From JBPOHE01 sp052035915 (lineage in GTDB: Bacteria; Pseudomonadota; Gammaproteobacteria; Chromatiales; Chromatiaceae), in contig JBPOHE010000001.1 in NCBI GenBank assembly GCA_052035915.1, forward strand, positions 52,887 to 116,886: DNA of 64,000 bases, written 5' to 3'. This document shows, in pieces, positions 8,780 through 19,791 of this stretch; positions within the stretch are counted from its first letter, which is position 1; every line of letters begins with the position of its first letter. The position numbers and the translations under genes are program-made. The notes under the pieces are model-generated. The model ran no database searches. It saw nothing but the letters and a program-made list of their open reading frames with translations, and was not told the DNA's origin.

Positions 8780-8965
8780 GAAGCTGTTTGGAAATTCTCG
8801 TCGCAACTTCCGAGCCTCGGGGCGAGGTCTGTTTTTGTGGTTATTGTTCTCTTTCAGAGAACGATGTCGATCTGGCTGGGCTATTGTTCTCATAAAAAGA
8901 ACAAAAACGGGCCATTTTCGCTCGAGGCCCGGAACAATTGTGGAGAATACCAATTCCTGTCGCGC
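8780..8965. repeat. Palindromic repeat copy 2
   Basis: The element starts on the base after the thioesterase stop with GAAGCTGTTTGG and matches copy 1 closely for about 70 bases. Its core has TTGTTCTC/GAGAAC at 8843-8862 and TTGTTCTC/AGAACAA at 8884-8903, then GGCCATTTTC and a CCCGG end near 8927-8932. The outer arms CCTCGG (left) and CGAGGCCC (right) pair. Unlike copy 1, no right terminal repeat is found. A tail with AATACC and ATTCCTGT follows, as in copies 3 to 5. Confidence 0.7.
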
Positions 8966-9017
8966 CGGTTTCTCTCTGGCTTATGAGAAGAGAGCGCCCA
9001 CGCCCGACCACTCGTAA

Positions 9018-9043
9018 CAAAAAAGCCCGCTTGGCGCGGGCTT
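9018..9043 (-). terminator. Terminator of the tRNA-Gln transcript
   Basis: On the minus strand an 8-bp stem (AAGCCCGC with GCGGGCTT) closes a 5-base loop and runs into six T residues (plus strand 9019-9024). It lies 4 bases beyond the tRNA 3' end, so it is a clear intrinsic terminator for the rplM-rpsI-tRNA direction. Confidence 0.85.
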
Positions 9044-9046
9044 GAT

Positions 9047-9120
9047 TGGCTGGGGGACGAGGATTCGAACCTCGGTTAACGGAGTCAGAGTCCGCTGTCC
9101 TGCCGCTAGACGATCCCCCA
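9047..9120 (-). tRNA. tRNA-Gln (anticodon CTG)
   Basis: Read on the minus strand, a 7-bp acceptor stem (TGGGGGA with TCCCCCA), a discriminator G and an encoded CCA are present. The anticodon arm GCGGA-CTCTGAC-TCCGT puts CTG at the anticodon, reading CAG. The T-arm has GGTTCGAATCC. It lies 9 bases beyond rpsI and just before an intrinsic terminator, so it may be co-transcribed with the ribosomal protein genes. Confidence 0.95.
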
Positions 9121-9129
9121 ATAGAAACT

Positions 9130-9519
9130 TTAACGCTTGGAGTACTGCGGACGCTTACGCGCCTTGTGCAAACCGATTTTCTTGCGCTCAACCTCCCGGG
9201 CATCGCGAGTGAGAAAACCGGCCTTATGGAGTTGGGATTTCATACTGTCATCGTATTCGGTAAGGGCGCGGGCGATACCGTGACGTATGGCGCCAGCCTG
9301 GCCGGATGAGCCGCCACCCTTGACAGTGATTTTCAGATCCACCCGATCGGCGAGGCCGACCAACTCCAAAGGCTGCATTACCACCATACGGGCGGTCTCG
9401 CGCCCGAAAAAGGCGTCCAGGGAACGATTATTCACCGTAATCTTGCCGGAACCAATGGTCATGAACACCCGGGCCGCGGCGGTTTTGCGCCGGCCGGTGC
9501 TGTAATACTTTTCTAACAT
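9130..9519 (-). CDS. rpsI: 30S ribosomal protein S9
   Basis: The protein has the S9 hallmarks: Y-Y-S-T-G-R-R-K-T-A-A-A-R-V at the N-terminus, G-G-G-S-S-G-Q-A-G-A-I-R-H-G-I-A-R-A near the middle and the invariant basic tail K-A-R-K-R-P-Q-Y-S-K-R. I chose ATG 9519 (129 residues, close to the usual 130) because GGGAG lies about 7 bases upstream. The frame could begin two codons earlier at GTG 9525. S9's C-terminal tail reaches the ribosomal P site. The gene follows rplM after about 36 bases, the standard operon order. Confidence 0.97.
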   Translation of the reverse strand: MLEKYYSTGRRKTAAARVFMTIGSGKITVNNRSLDAFFGRETARMVVMQPLELVGLADRVDLKITVKGGGSSGQAGAIRHGIARALTEYDDSMKSQLHKAGFLTRDAREVERKKIGLHKARKRPQYSKR

Positions 9520-9555
9520 GGACACTCCCTATGTACTCTCGTTGAAGTCGCCGGG

Positions 9556-9984
9556 TCAGATCTCGAGGAGCTTGGGTTGTTGGCTCTGGTGGGAGTGCTG
9601 AGACCCAGCATACACCCGGAGCTTGTCGAACATCGCACTGCCCAGGGTGTTTTTGGGGAGCATCCCGCGCACGGCGTGCTCAATCACCTGCTGCGGCGCT
9701 TTGATCAGAAGCTTTTCCAAGGATATGGACTTCAGATTCCCGACATAACCTGTGTGATGGTAATACATTTTGTCGCTGAGCTTGCTGCCAGTGACACGGA
9801 CCTTCTCGGCATTGACCACGATGATGTAGTCACCGGTATCGACATGCTGAGTGTATTCGGTCTTATGCTTACCGCGTAGGCGCCGGGCTATTTCGGACGC
9901 CAACCGGCCCAGGGTCTTGCCCGTGGCGTCGACCAGATACCATTCGCGCCGGACCTCGGCTGGTTTAGCGCTAACCGTCGTCAT
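9556..9984 (-). CDS. rplM: 50S ribosomal protein L13
   Basis: This 142-residue protein has the L13 pattern R-E-W-Y-L-V-D-A-T-G-K-T-L-G-R-L-A-S-E near the N-terminus, Y-H-H-T-G-Y centrally and A-V-R-G-M-L-P-K-N-T-L-G near the C-terminus. The open frame extends upstream to 10065, but the first 27 residues there do not belong to the family. A GGGAGC ribosome site supports ATG 9984. L13 is an early 23S rRNA-binding protein. In E. coli the rplM-rpsI operon is controlled through its leader; whether that holds here cannot be read from sequence. Confidence 0.97.
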   Translation of the reverse strand: MTTVSAKPAEVRREWYLVDATGKTLGRLASEIARRLRGKHKTEYTQHVDTGDYIIVVNAEKVRVTGSKLSDKMYYHHTGYVGNLKSISLEKLLIKAPQQVIEHAVRGMLPKNTLGSAMFDKLRVYAGSQHSHQSQQPKLLEI

Positions 9985-10036
9985 TCGTTGTTGCTCCCAG
10001 GGGGAATTCAATGGCCTTGGATGGAGAAGACCGGCG

Positions 10037-10065
10037 ATTTTAATGGAGTCAATCTGAACATACAA
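10037..10065 (-). promoter_or_regulatory. Possible sigma-70 promoter for rplM-rpsI
   Basis: On the minus strand TTGTAT (10060-10065) and TAAAAT (10037-10042) are separated by 17 bases. The -10 box matches 5 of 6 consensus positions and the -35 box 3 of 6. The site is about 53 bases upstream of the rplM start. This is a pattern match only. Confidence 0.35.
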
Positions 10066-10748
10066 CTTTTTGCCTCTTCCAAATGACGAACGGGCCTGAA
10101 GATGGAGGTGAGATGTCGACTTGAGATGGACCTGAATTTCCAGTCTGGTTCGCCAGCCTTCTGGAACCTCTCAGCGAGTACATCCCGCGACCTGTGCTGG
10201 CGATCCTTTCCCCCCGGCCATCCTGGGCGTTCGCAGCGATACCGGCGGCGCCCACCTCGGCGCCCACCGCGCCTCAAGTTCACCAGGTGGCGCACGACGC
10301 CTCCGCGACAGGGCTCGGGGACACGCCAGCCCTTCGGAGCGATGACTTGCCATGGACTGTGCGGTTGGGGAAGAGGCTGAGAACGTCTTCCTCCCCGCCG
10401 AATGATCTACTGCACGATATCGGCAGGCTCGGCTACCAAAGATGAGGATCGATCGTCGGCCTCTTTCAGCATGACCGGGACGACTTCCGCCTCCATGCTT
10501 AGTGTATACAGCGCCCCTCCCACCCGGCTGGTCCGGGCCGTGCATGGTATTTCCTTGTGGGCTGTGTTAAAGTAACAATTCAGGATATAATAAAAATATA
10601 ATTATAACATTATTATTGAAACCATGGACCATTCGCACATCAGCAGGAGGCGGTGCGTGCTTTCTCGTATTGACGATCCAGACAGCAAACCAGACTTTCC
10701 CGAAGGCCGTTTATATTTATAGCACAAACCAAACCGATGAGGCCCGTT
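10066..10748. other. Intergenic region between divergent rplM and mdh
   Basis: No open frame here resembles a known protein. Most of the stretch is GC-rich and featureless. From about 10570 to 10620 it becomes strongly AT-rich (runs such as ATAATAAAAATATAATTATAA), which would suit promoter elements for mdh, although no clear -35/-10 pair stands out. Confidence 0.5.
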
Positions 10749-11738
10749 ATGAAAAAACCAGTTCGTGTAGCCGTCACAGGTTCCGCCGGACAAATAGCTT
10801 ATTCCTTGATTTTCCGCATAGCCTCGGGTGAGATGCTGGGTTTTGATCAGCCGGTGATATTGCATCTTCTGGAACTTCCTGTCGCCCTGCCGTCTTTGAA
10901 GGGCGTCGTCATGGAACTCGAGGACTGCGCCTTTCCATTGGTGGAAAATATCATTGCGACCGACGACAACGCCGTGGCCTTTAAGGATGTCGACTACGCC
11001 GTATTGGTGGGCGCCAAACCCCGTGGACCCGGCATGGAGCGTGGCGATCTCTTGCGCGACAACGCCAATATTTTTATCGCCCAAGGTAAGGCCATCAACG
11101 AATATGCCTCCCGCTCGATCAAGGTATTGGTCGTCGGCAATCCTGCCAATACCAATGCCTATATAGCCCAGCAATCCGCGCCCGACATCGATCCGCAGAA
11201 TTTCACTTCCATGATGCGCCTGGATCATAACCGCGCCCTCTCACAGATCGCCATCAAGACCAACAGTCCGGTTACCGAAGTACGCAATATGATCGTCTGG
11301 GGCAATCATTCGGCGACCCAATATCCGGATATCAGATTTGCCAGCGCCAAGGGCGACCCGGTAGCCAATCTGGTTGAAAGCGAATGGGTACGCTCGGTCT
11401 TTATCCCCAGCGTGCAACAGCGTGGCGCGGCTATTATCAACGCCAGAGGCAAGTCCAGCGCCGCTTCCGCGGCCCATGCCGCCTTGGAGCATATGAGAGA
11501 CTGGATCCTACGCGGGACGGCGGAAGGCGATTGGGTCAGTATGGGTATCACCTCCGACGGCAGCTATGGCATACCTGAAGGGGTCATGTATTCGTTCCCG
11601 GTAACTATCGACAACGGACAGTATACTATCGTCCAGAACCTGGAAATCGATGCCTATAGTAGAGAGAAGATGGATCTTACCCTGCGCGAACTTGAGCAGG
11701 AAAAGGCTTTCGTAACCGAGTTGTTGAAGAAAGCCTGA
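10749..11738 (+). CDS. mdh: Malate dehydrogenase
   Basis: The NAD-binding motif V-T-G-S-A-G-Q-I-A-Y is at the N-terminus, the substrate-loop arginine segment G-A-K-P-R-G-P-G-M-E-R is near residue 95, and the catalytic histidine lies in I-V-W-G-N-H-S (H187). The 329-residue length fits the malate dehydrogenase type found in many beta- and gammaproteobacteria, which interconverts malate and oxaloacetate with NAD in the TCA cycle. I chose ATG 10749 over 10737 because GAGG lies about 8 bases before it. Codon use is somewhat less GC-biased than in neighbours. A near-perfect hairpin follows at 11849. Confidence 0.95.
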   Translation: MKKPVRVAVTGSAGQIAYSLIFRIASGEMLGFDQPVILHLLELPVALPSLKGVVMELEDCAFPLVENIIATDDNAVAFKDVDYAVLVGAKPRGPGMERGDLLRDNANIFIAQGKAINEYASRSIKVLVVGNPANTNAYIAQQSAPDIDPQNFTSMMRLDHNRALSQIAIKTNSPVTEVRNMIVWGNHSATQYPDIRFASAKGDPVANLVESEWVRSVFIPSVQQRGAAIINARGKSSAASAAHAALEHMRDWILRGTAEGDWVSMGITSDGSYGIPEGVMYSFPVTIDNGQYTIVQNLEIDAYSREKMDLTLRELEQEKAFVTELLKKA

Positions 11739-11848
11739 TGGCGTTGCTCGAGCCGGTCGCGGCGTCTTAGACTCGACCCAATCGATAATGGAAAGCCGTT
11801 GATTCTCGACTCAGTCGGGTTGAGGCGGCTTCTCTAGACAAGTTATTT

Positions 11849-11883
11849 ATCCCACCGGCTCCCAGTCTGGGAGCCGGTGGGAT
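11849..11883. repeat. Near-perfect 35-bp hairpin between convergent genes
   Basis: Seventeen-base arms (11849-11865 and 11867-11883, inner part GGCTCCCAG) are perfectly complementary with a single T between them. It sits 110 bases after mdh and 30 bases after the TPR gene, which converge here. There is no downstream T-run on either strand, so it is not a classic terminator, though it may block transcription from both sides. Confidence 0.7.
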
Positions 11884-11913
11884 ACCGACTCGCCCCCTTC
11901 CCTCCATTTCCTC

Positions 11914-13983
11914 TCACAACTCGGGAAACCAGCCGATCTTGGCCGCCTGTTTCCCCAGATCTGTGTTGCCGCAGCGGCGCACCAGTGCCTTGTAAAAGCG
12001 GTCGGCGCCCTTGGGATCCAGGGTCTTGAGCCAGGTGCCACCGACGGCGAGCACCCGGGCGGTGTCTGGGGACTTGTCCGGCATCAGGGCGGCGGCCTTC
12101 CAGGCGAAGTCGGCGGCCTGCCAGCGATAGTGAAAGCGACGATCCGGCTCGGGACGATGTTGGCGGGTGCGGGACAGCTCCTCAGCGCTACGGCGAGTGA
12201 CGCCTTGGGTGGGGCGATCATTGGCGTCGACGCCCAGATCATAGGCGCCATCGAGCGCCGCCCAATCGGGATCAGTCTCGGTGCCCAGCAATTCCATGCC
12301 TTTGTGCCTGGCCAGTTGCGCCGCGTTCCAGAGGGCGGCGGCCTGCTCCGCGGCTGGTGACATGGTGTCCTGGCCCAGACGCACGGCCTCGGCGTAGGCT
12401 TGGAGATCCCCTTGCAACTTGGCGGGGAAATAGGACGCCGCCTCGGCCAGCCGCCCCTGTCGAGCCAGACGACGGGCCAGGAGATGGCGCATGGCCGGAC
12501 CAGGATCCAGCCCCTTGTCTCCTGGGGCCGTCACCCGCTCCATCGGCCAACGCCGATCGACGAAGTCTTTGAGTTCCTGGGCCGTGAGCACCTGTTCGGC
12601 GACATAGGCCACATCCAACCAGTGGCGGGCGTACTGGATCTGGGCCGGCGCCTCGCCGAGCCAGTCATTGGCGCCCAGCCCCAGCAGGAGGGCCTCCAGG
12701 GCGGCGATGTATTCACCCCGGCTCAGTTGCAGGCTGCCGATCTCGGCCTGGGCACGATGGGCGTCGAACTGGGAATCCTCGAGGTCGATATCGCGACTGA
12801 TGAAGACTTCCGTCGCCGGCGGAAACTGGGCCGCGGCGGCGGCGATCAAGGGAAGCGCCGCCTCGATCTGGCCTTCTCGCAGCAACAGCTTGGCCCGCAG
12901 CCATTGGGCGATGGGGGCCTGCGCCGGGGCTCGATCCAGCCAGGTCTTGGCCTGGGCCCAATCACCGCTGCGGTAGGCCCACCAAGCCAAGCGTTCCGCC
13001 TCTTCCTCCGGAATGGGCCGGGCCTTGATGCTCTCCAGCCAGCCGAGCACCCGGGGATCCTGGTTGAGCAGACTGGCGGAGAGGAGATAGCCGGTGATGA
13101 GTCGCCGGGCGGTGGGATTGCGGACGCAGGCGGCACGCTCCTCGGCATCGGCCTCGGCGGCGGCGTGACGGGCGGCGATCAGCAATGAGATGGGGGCGCT
13201 GGGCTCGCCGCCTTCGAGTTGCACCCGATAAAGCTCCAGGGCCTCGGCATAGCGACGTTGTTTCAGTGCAAGCTGGGCTTCCCAACCCAGGCTGGCCATG
13301 GCCAGACCGAGGCTATCCGCATAGCCTTCGGCGACCAATTCGCGCACCCGCTTATACCAAGACCGCGCCTGCTCGGGGTCGCTGGCCGCGTAACCGCGCC
13401 CCAGCATGAAGGCGGCCCAGGTGGAGCGCAGGCGGCGTTGCTCCGGCGGTCGTGCCAGCAGTTCCCGCCAGGCGGTCTGGGCGGCCCCGACCTGGTCTTG
13501 GGCATAGGCGATGGCCCCGCGCAAGTAATCCTGAAATTCCCCCGGCAACCCCTCAGGCAGGGGTTGGGGCGCCAGGGTCGGCCTCTGGGGATTGGTGGTG
13601 ACGTCCCAGCTATCCAGGCTTTTGGCGTAGGCGGTCAATGCCTGGCGTACCGCTGTATAGGCGCTCAAGGTCTCTTGGCGCCGTTGCGGATCGGGTTGGC
13701 GGCTCGCCAAGGCCGCGGCCAGCTCACGCAGATCCGCGTCCTCGGTCTGCTGCCGGGGATCCTCGTTGGCTGGGGGCACCGGGGCGAAGGCGGGTCGGTA
13801 GGGACTGGGGACCTGTTTGAGCTCCAGGGCGAAGGTCGAGTAGGGCAATTCCAGAAAGGCACTTTCTGGTTCGAGCAGGATGCGATTGGGCCAGAAGGGA
13901 CCGCAGGCTTGGACCGGCAGCGCCGGACCCAGGCCGACAAGAAACCCGAGCAGGGATTCAGGGAGACGAAGTCTTGGCCTCAT
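11914..13983 (-). CDS. Exported TPR-type repeat protein, partner of a DUF3142 lipoprotein
   Basis: This is a 689-residue protein whose first about 25 residues form a signal peptide (ending V-Q-A-C-G-P-F). The cysteine after a small-residue stretch could also make it a lipoprotein. The body is alpha-helical, alanine- and leucine-rich, with repeated W/Y-A-x-x-x-L-A-x-R patterns typical of TPR/Sel1-like solenoids. Examples are A-F-M-L-G-R-G-Y-A-A-S-D-P-E-Q-A-R-S-W-Y near residue 200 and A-Q-A-K-T-W-L near 350. The ATG at 13983 overlaps the upstream gene by 26 bases, so the two are translationally coupled. The frame continues open to 14175 but that extension has no family support. A scaffold role in the envelope is inference. 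Confidence 0.7.
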   Translation of the reverse strand: MRPRLRLPESLLGFLVGLGPALPVQACGPFWPNRILLEPESAFLELPYSTFALELKQVPSPYRPAFAPVPPANEDPRQQTEDADLRELAAALASRQPDPQRRQETLSAYTAVRQALTAYAKSLDSWDVTTNPQRPTLAPQPLPEGLPGEFQDYLRGAIAYAQDQVGAAQTAWRELLARPPEQRRLRSTWAAFMLGRGYAASDPEQARSWYKRVRELVAEGYADSLGLAMASLGWEAQLALKQRRYAEALELYRVQLEGGEPSAPISLLIAARHAAAEADAEERAACVRNPTARRLITGYLLSASLLNQDPRVLGWLESIKARPIPEEEAERLAWWAYRSGDWAQAKTWLDRAPAQAPIAQWLRAKLLLREGQIEAALPLIAAAAAQFPPATEVFISRDIDLEDSQFDAHRAQAEIGSLQLSRGEYIAALEALLLGLGANDWLGEAPAQIQYARHWLDVAYVAEQVLTAQELKDFVDRRWPMERVTAPGDKGLDPGPAMRHLLARRLARQGRLAEAASYFPAKLQGDLQAYAEAVRLGQDTMSPAAEQAAALWNAAQLARHKGMELLGTETDPDWAALDGAYDLGVDANDRPTQGVTRRSAEELSRTRQHRPEPDRRFHYRWQAADFAWKAAALMPDKSPDTARVLAVGGTWLKTLDPKGADRFYKALVRRCGNTDLGKQAAKIGWFPEL

Positions 13984-15295
13984 AGGCGGTAATCTCCGGT
14001 GGATGATCGAATCGTAACCAACCGACCCGCAGCCGTTGCCCAGGGGCCAGTCGGCGTGGGGTGTCGGTTGGTGGTTGCAGGCTGAGTCGGTCGGGCGCCA
14101 GGCGTTCGCCGCGGAATCCCTCCAGCCCGTCGGCGGCGAGGAGTTGGGCCCCGCTCCAGTGCAGCACCAATTCATGATTGAGCCGGCTGTCCGCCTCGCC
14201 GGTCGCTTCGAGGACGACCTCGATCAATCCGGTCTGCGGGCGCTCCAGGAGCAACTCGGTGCGGGACAGGGGTTCCCGACCCTGAAGCACGCCCCGGAGC
14301 GTCGGCCAGGACCAATTCAGACGGTCATCGGGCTGGGGTAGGCGATACCAGATGAGACCACGCAGGGATTCGGCATGATTGGCGCCGAGATCGCGCACCA
14401 AGGCGGCCAGGGTTCGGGGATCGGCGCGAATCTCCCGCGAACTCTGGCCCGCCCCGGCGTGCAACTCGAGACCTTCGGCGGCCAGGGTCACAAACTGTCC
14501 CTGGTGGTCGAACCAAGCGCGGTAGCCATAGGTCGGCAGCGCCACCCAGAAAGGCCGGCCGCGACGCGCGGCCTTGGCGATGGCGGCCTTGGCGGCCTGG
14601 GGTGGGCAGAGGTCGAAGGGGGCATCCATATCCCGTGGTCGCTCCAGGGAATGCACCTGAAGCACATAGCCGTCCGCGGCGGCGACCAGGGAAGTGAAGG
14701 CGGGGCTATCGAGCCAGGTGGGCAGGGCGGTGAAGATCACAGGGGTCGGGGCGATAGCCTGGCGTAAGGCCTCGAGCCAGATACGGTAGCCGTCGAGCTT
14801 GGCGGTGGCGGCGTCGAAGTCGAGCTGCAACTCCAGTGGCTCGATACCTTGCTTGCGGGCCTCGGCGAGCACTTGCCGGGCGAGTTCGACCAACTGCCGG
14901 GTCAGCGGATGCTCGCGGCTGAAGGGACCACCGAAGGGTCCCACCCGCAACGCCAGTCCCACCGGCCGCCCGCTCTCGCGCAAGGCGGCCCAGTCCAACC
15001 CGGCGCGCGCCACCCTGGGCGCCGAGCTGGCGCGTGGCTCCACCTCCGCCGCCAGCACTACCCAGGCATCCAGGCTGTCCTTGGCTTGCTCCATGACCTC
15101 GCGCAAGCCCGGGGTCCAGGTTCGTTGCCAGATGTAGGCGCGTTGGCTCAAGGGTGGGATGGAGCGGGGATTGGCCCCATCACAGGCGCTCAGGCCCATT
15201 CCCAGAAAAAGGCTCATTATCAGGATAATAGGGATTCCTGTTAGGTTCCAAGCGATCCGTGGATGGCGGACCGGCGCCCTCAGTCGATCGGCCAT
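13958..15295 (-). CDS. DUF3142 family lipoprotein
   Basis: The 445-residue protein has a basic N-terminus, a hydrophobic segment and a lipobox-like L-S-A-C at residues 35-38, indicating an outer-membrane or inner-membrane lipoprotein. The rest resembles the DUF3142 family: an early Y-I-W-Q-R-x-W region, an L-Q-L-D-F-D-A segment (about 160), a P-T-Y-G-Y segment near 270 and a W-Y-R-L-P segment near 340. These suggest a TIM-barrel fold like that of glycoside hydrolases. GAGGA before ATG 15295 supports the start. No function is established. The gene pairs with the TPR protein downstream, overlapping by 26 bases. Confidence 0.75.
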   Translation of the reverse strand: MADRLRAPVRHPRIAWNLTGIPIILIMSLFLGMGLSACDGANPRSIPPLSQRAYIWQRTWTPGLREVMEQAKDSLDAWVVLAAEVEPRASSAPRVARAGLDWAALRESGRPVGLALRVGPFGGPFSREHPLTRQLVELARQVLAEARKQGIEPLELQLDFDAATAKLDGYRIWLEALRQAIAPTPVIFTALPTWLDSPAFTSLVAAADGYVLQVHSLERPRDMDAPFDLCPPQAAKAAIAKAARRGRPFWVALPTYGYRAWFDHQGQFVTLAAEGLELHAGAGQSSREIRADPRTLAALVRDLGANHAESLRGLIWYRLPQPDDRLNWSWPTLRGVLQGREPLSRTELLLERPQTGLIEVVLEATGEADSRLNHELVLHWSGAQLLAADGLEGFRGERLAPDRLSLQPPTDTPRRLAPGQRLRVGWLRFDHPPEITAYEAKTSSP

Positions 15296-15937
15296 GGACT
15301 ATCCTCGGCGGTGTTCAGGACGAGTCCGGACGAGACGACGAGCGACGGGGGAGTCGTCATGGCTGGCCTGTCCACCCGCCGTCGCTCCGGGCACGGGCCG
15401 TTTGGGCTGGTTTTTGTTCCATTTAAGAGAACAAACAATACAATAATTGATGCATTGTTCTCCAAATAAGAACAATAAAGAGTCATTTCCAGTCAATGCC
15501 CGGAACCTCTCGGTGTGAATCTCGATTCCTGTTGAACCATTCTCCCGACGGCGGACGAGTGGTTGGCGCCAGCATCCACTCGCCCCGTCGGACGCCAACA
15601 ATGTATTCGGAAAAGATCCAAACGGGACGGGAGAGGATCGACTGGGCATTCGCCGCTGGTAAAAGTGGGGGAGAAGGCCAGATAAAGAGTGTGCGGTGCC
15701 CTGGCCCTGGGGTCAATTGCCCATCCCGGGGATCCTTCAGCTCAGGCCACAACCCCTGGCCTTGACCAGTTCGAGGCGGAGTGAAACATTTCGCGATACC
15801 CGTGGATGTATCCAGGGGACTTTTTTATTATGGTTTCATACTCACCATGAGCCAGGAGCCGGTCACTTCGCGGTGTCCGGACTTCCCCAGCGCCATGGGT
15901 ATCCTGGATTGAAACCAAATTCGCAAGGGACTTTTCC
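15296..15937. other. Intergenic region between DUF3142 gene and glgP
   Basis: The region separates divergent genes and contains palindromic repeat copy 3 (15382-15505). No coding frame is supported. Two similar short blocks, GGGACTTTTTTATTATGG near 15818 and AGGGACTTTTCCATGACG near 15926, occur about 108 bases apart, the second covering the glgP start codon; this may be a local duplication. Confidence 0.5.
15382..15505. repeat. Palindromic repeat copy 3
   Basis: The left arm is GCTCCGGGCACGGGC. Next comes a hairpin TTTGTTCC...GAGAACAA (15413-15434), an AT-rich spacer, a second hairpin TTGTTCTC...AGAACAA (15456-15475) and the right end CAATGCCCGGAA near 15495. It lies between the divergent DUF3142 gene and glgP. 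A CGATTCCTGTT tail follows, shared with copies 2 and 4. Confidence 0.7.
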
Positions 15938-18418
<2,481 letters not shown>

Positions 18419-18441
18419 ACCCAGATATCACGACTGAGGGG

Positions 18442-19791
18442 CTAGGGAAAATACAGGCCGATCCTGGCCCCGCCGAGATCGCTGCGACCGATCTCCAGGC
18501 GTCCGCCATAGAGGCGCAGGATCTCGTCCGCCAGGGTCAACCCCAGTCCCTGGCCGGGGAGGTTCTGATCCCCCCGCTCCCCCCGGCGCAACACCCGTTC
18601 GCGCAATTCCTCCGGGATGCCGGGGCCGTCGTCATCGATGGAAATGGACAACCCGATCATTCCTTTGCCCGACTCGGACCGCTGCGCCAGGACCCGGACA
18701 CGTCCCTCGGCATGCTTATAGGCGTTGTCCAGCACATTCCCCAACACCTCCATGAGATCGGCCTCATCGCCCTGGAAGGCCAGTGACTCGGGTACCTCGA
18801 TAGCCACCTGTCGACCGGCCTCGGCGTAGACCTTGTCCAGAGAGCGTTGCAACTTCGCCAGCACGGGCGCCAGGGGTACCCGCTGGGCGAGGGTGGAACG
18901 CCCCGAACCGGCCGCCCGGGCCAATTGGTGCTGCACGATGACATTCATGCGCCCCACCTGTTCCTTCAGCACCTGGGCCAGCCGTTCCGTACCCTCCTCA
19001 CCCTCGGCGGCGCTCTGCAGTACCGCCAGCGGGGTCTTCAGGCTGTGGGCGAGGTCCTGCATGCTGTCGCGGTATCTGGTCTCGCGTGATCGCAGATGGT
19101 TGAGCAGAGCGTTGAGACCCTCGGTGAGGGGATGGATCTCCCGCGGATAGGAGGCGGTGAGGGCCTCGGCCTGGCCTTCCTGGACCTGTTTCAGTTCCCG
19201 GGCCACCAGCCGCAAGGGGCCAAGACTCCAACGCATGAGGATGAGTTGGGCGGCCAAGAGCACCAGAGCCATGCCGCCCAACCAACCCCAGAGGGTGCGA
19301 CGGAAATCCGCCAGTTGGCGATGCAGGGACTCCAGACTCTCGGCGACGGAAAAGGTATAGGCCTGCTCGCCGCCGTCGTCCAGCTCCCAGACCACGCCGT
19401 AGCTCACCGCCAGTAGTTCCTCGTTATGATCTCCGCGCAGCTCGCGAAAGGCGAAGCGCCCGGGTGGTTCTTCCGCCGCCAAGGGCATCTGACTGCCGAG
19501 CAACGAGGCCGAGCGCCAGCGCCAATCGGCGCCGGTGACCTCGGCGAAAATACCCGAGCCCGGTTGGTTGAAGCGCGGATCGGGCAACAACTGGGGCAAT
19601 CGCAACGCCCCCCGGGCATCGTCTTCGGCGGCGGCCAACAAGGCATAGACCATGCCCAAGAGGCGATCCCGCATGGCCTGCTCCAGACTGGCCTGGAAGG
19701 CCTCGTCCAGTGCCCAGCCGGTGAGGCCGAGAAAACCGGCGAGCACCAGACTGGCCGCCAGCAGGAGGCGGCGTTGTAGGGAGCCCCTCAT
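18442..19791 (-). CDS. PhoQ-like sensor histidine kinase
   Basis: The 449-residue kinase has an N-terminal membrane helix (about 8-28), a periplasmic region of about 125 residues and a second helix near 164-186. A HAMP-type linker follows. The H-box D-L-A-H-S-L-K-T-P-L gives H249. The N-box (L-D-N-A-Y-K-H-A), D-D-G-P-G-I and G-Q-G-L-G-L-T motifs are intact. The D-L-A-H-S-L-K-T-P form is typical of PhoQ relatives. Its ATG overlaps the regulator stop by 4 bases. The periplasmic domain is too diverged to infer the stimulus; magnesium or antimicrobial peptides would be guesses. Confidence 0.85.
   Translation of the reverse strand: MRGSLQRRLLLAASLVLAGFLGLTGWALDEAFQASLEQAMRDRLLGMVYALLAAAEDDARGALRLPQLLPDPRFNQPGSGIFAEVTGADWRWRSASLLGSQMPLAAEEPPGRFAFRELRGDHNEELLAVSYGVVWELDDGGEQAYTFSVAESLESLHRQLADFRRTLWGWLGGMALVLLAAQLILMRWSLGPLRLVARELKQVQEGQAEALTASYPREIHPLTEGLNALLNHLRSRETRYRDSMQDLAHSLKTPLAVLQSAAEGEEGTERLAQVLKEQVGRMNVIVQHQLARAAGSGRSTLAQRVPLAPVLAKLQRSLDKVYAEAGRQVAIEVPESLAFQGDEADLMEVLGNVLDNAYKHAEGRVRVLAQRSESGKGMIGLSISIDDDGPGIPEELRERVLRRGERGDQNLPGQGLGLTLADEILRLYGGRLEIGRSDLGGARIGLYFP

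Noticed and set aside
12400..13992. Long forward open frames opposite the TPR gene
   Set aside because: They lie on the other strand of a clear exported repeat protein and have the Gly/Gln/Pro/Arg-rich composition of GC-rich shadow frames.
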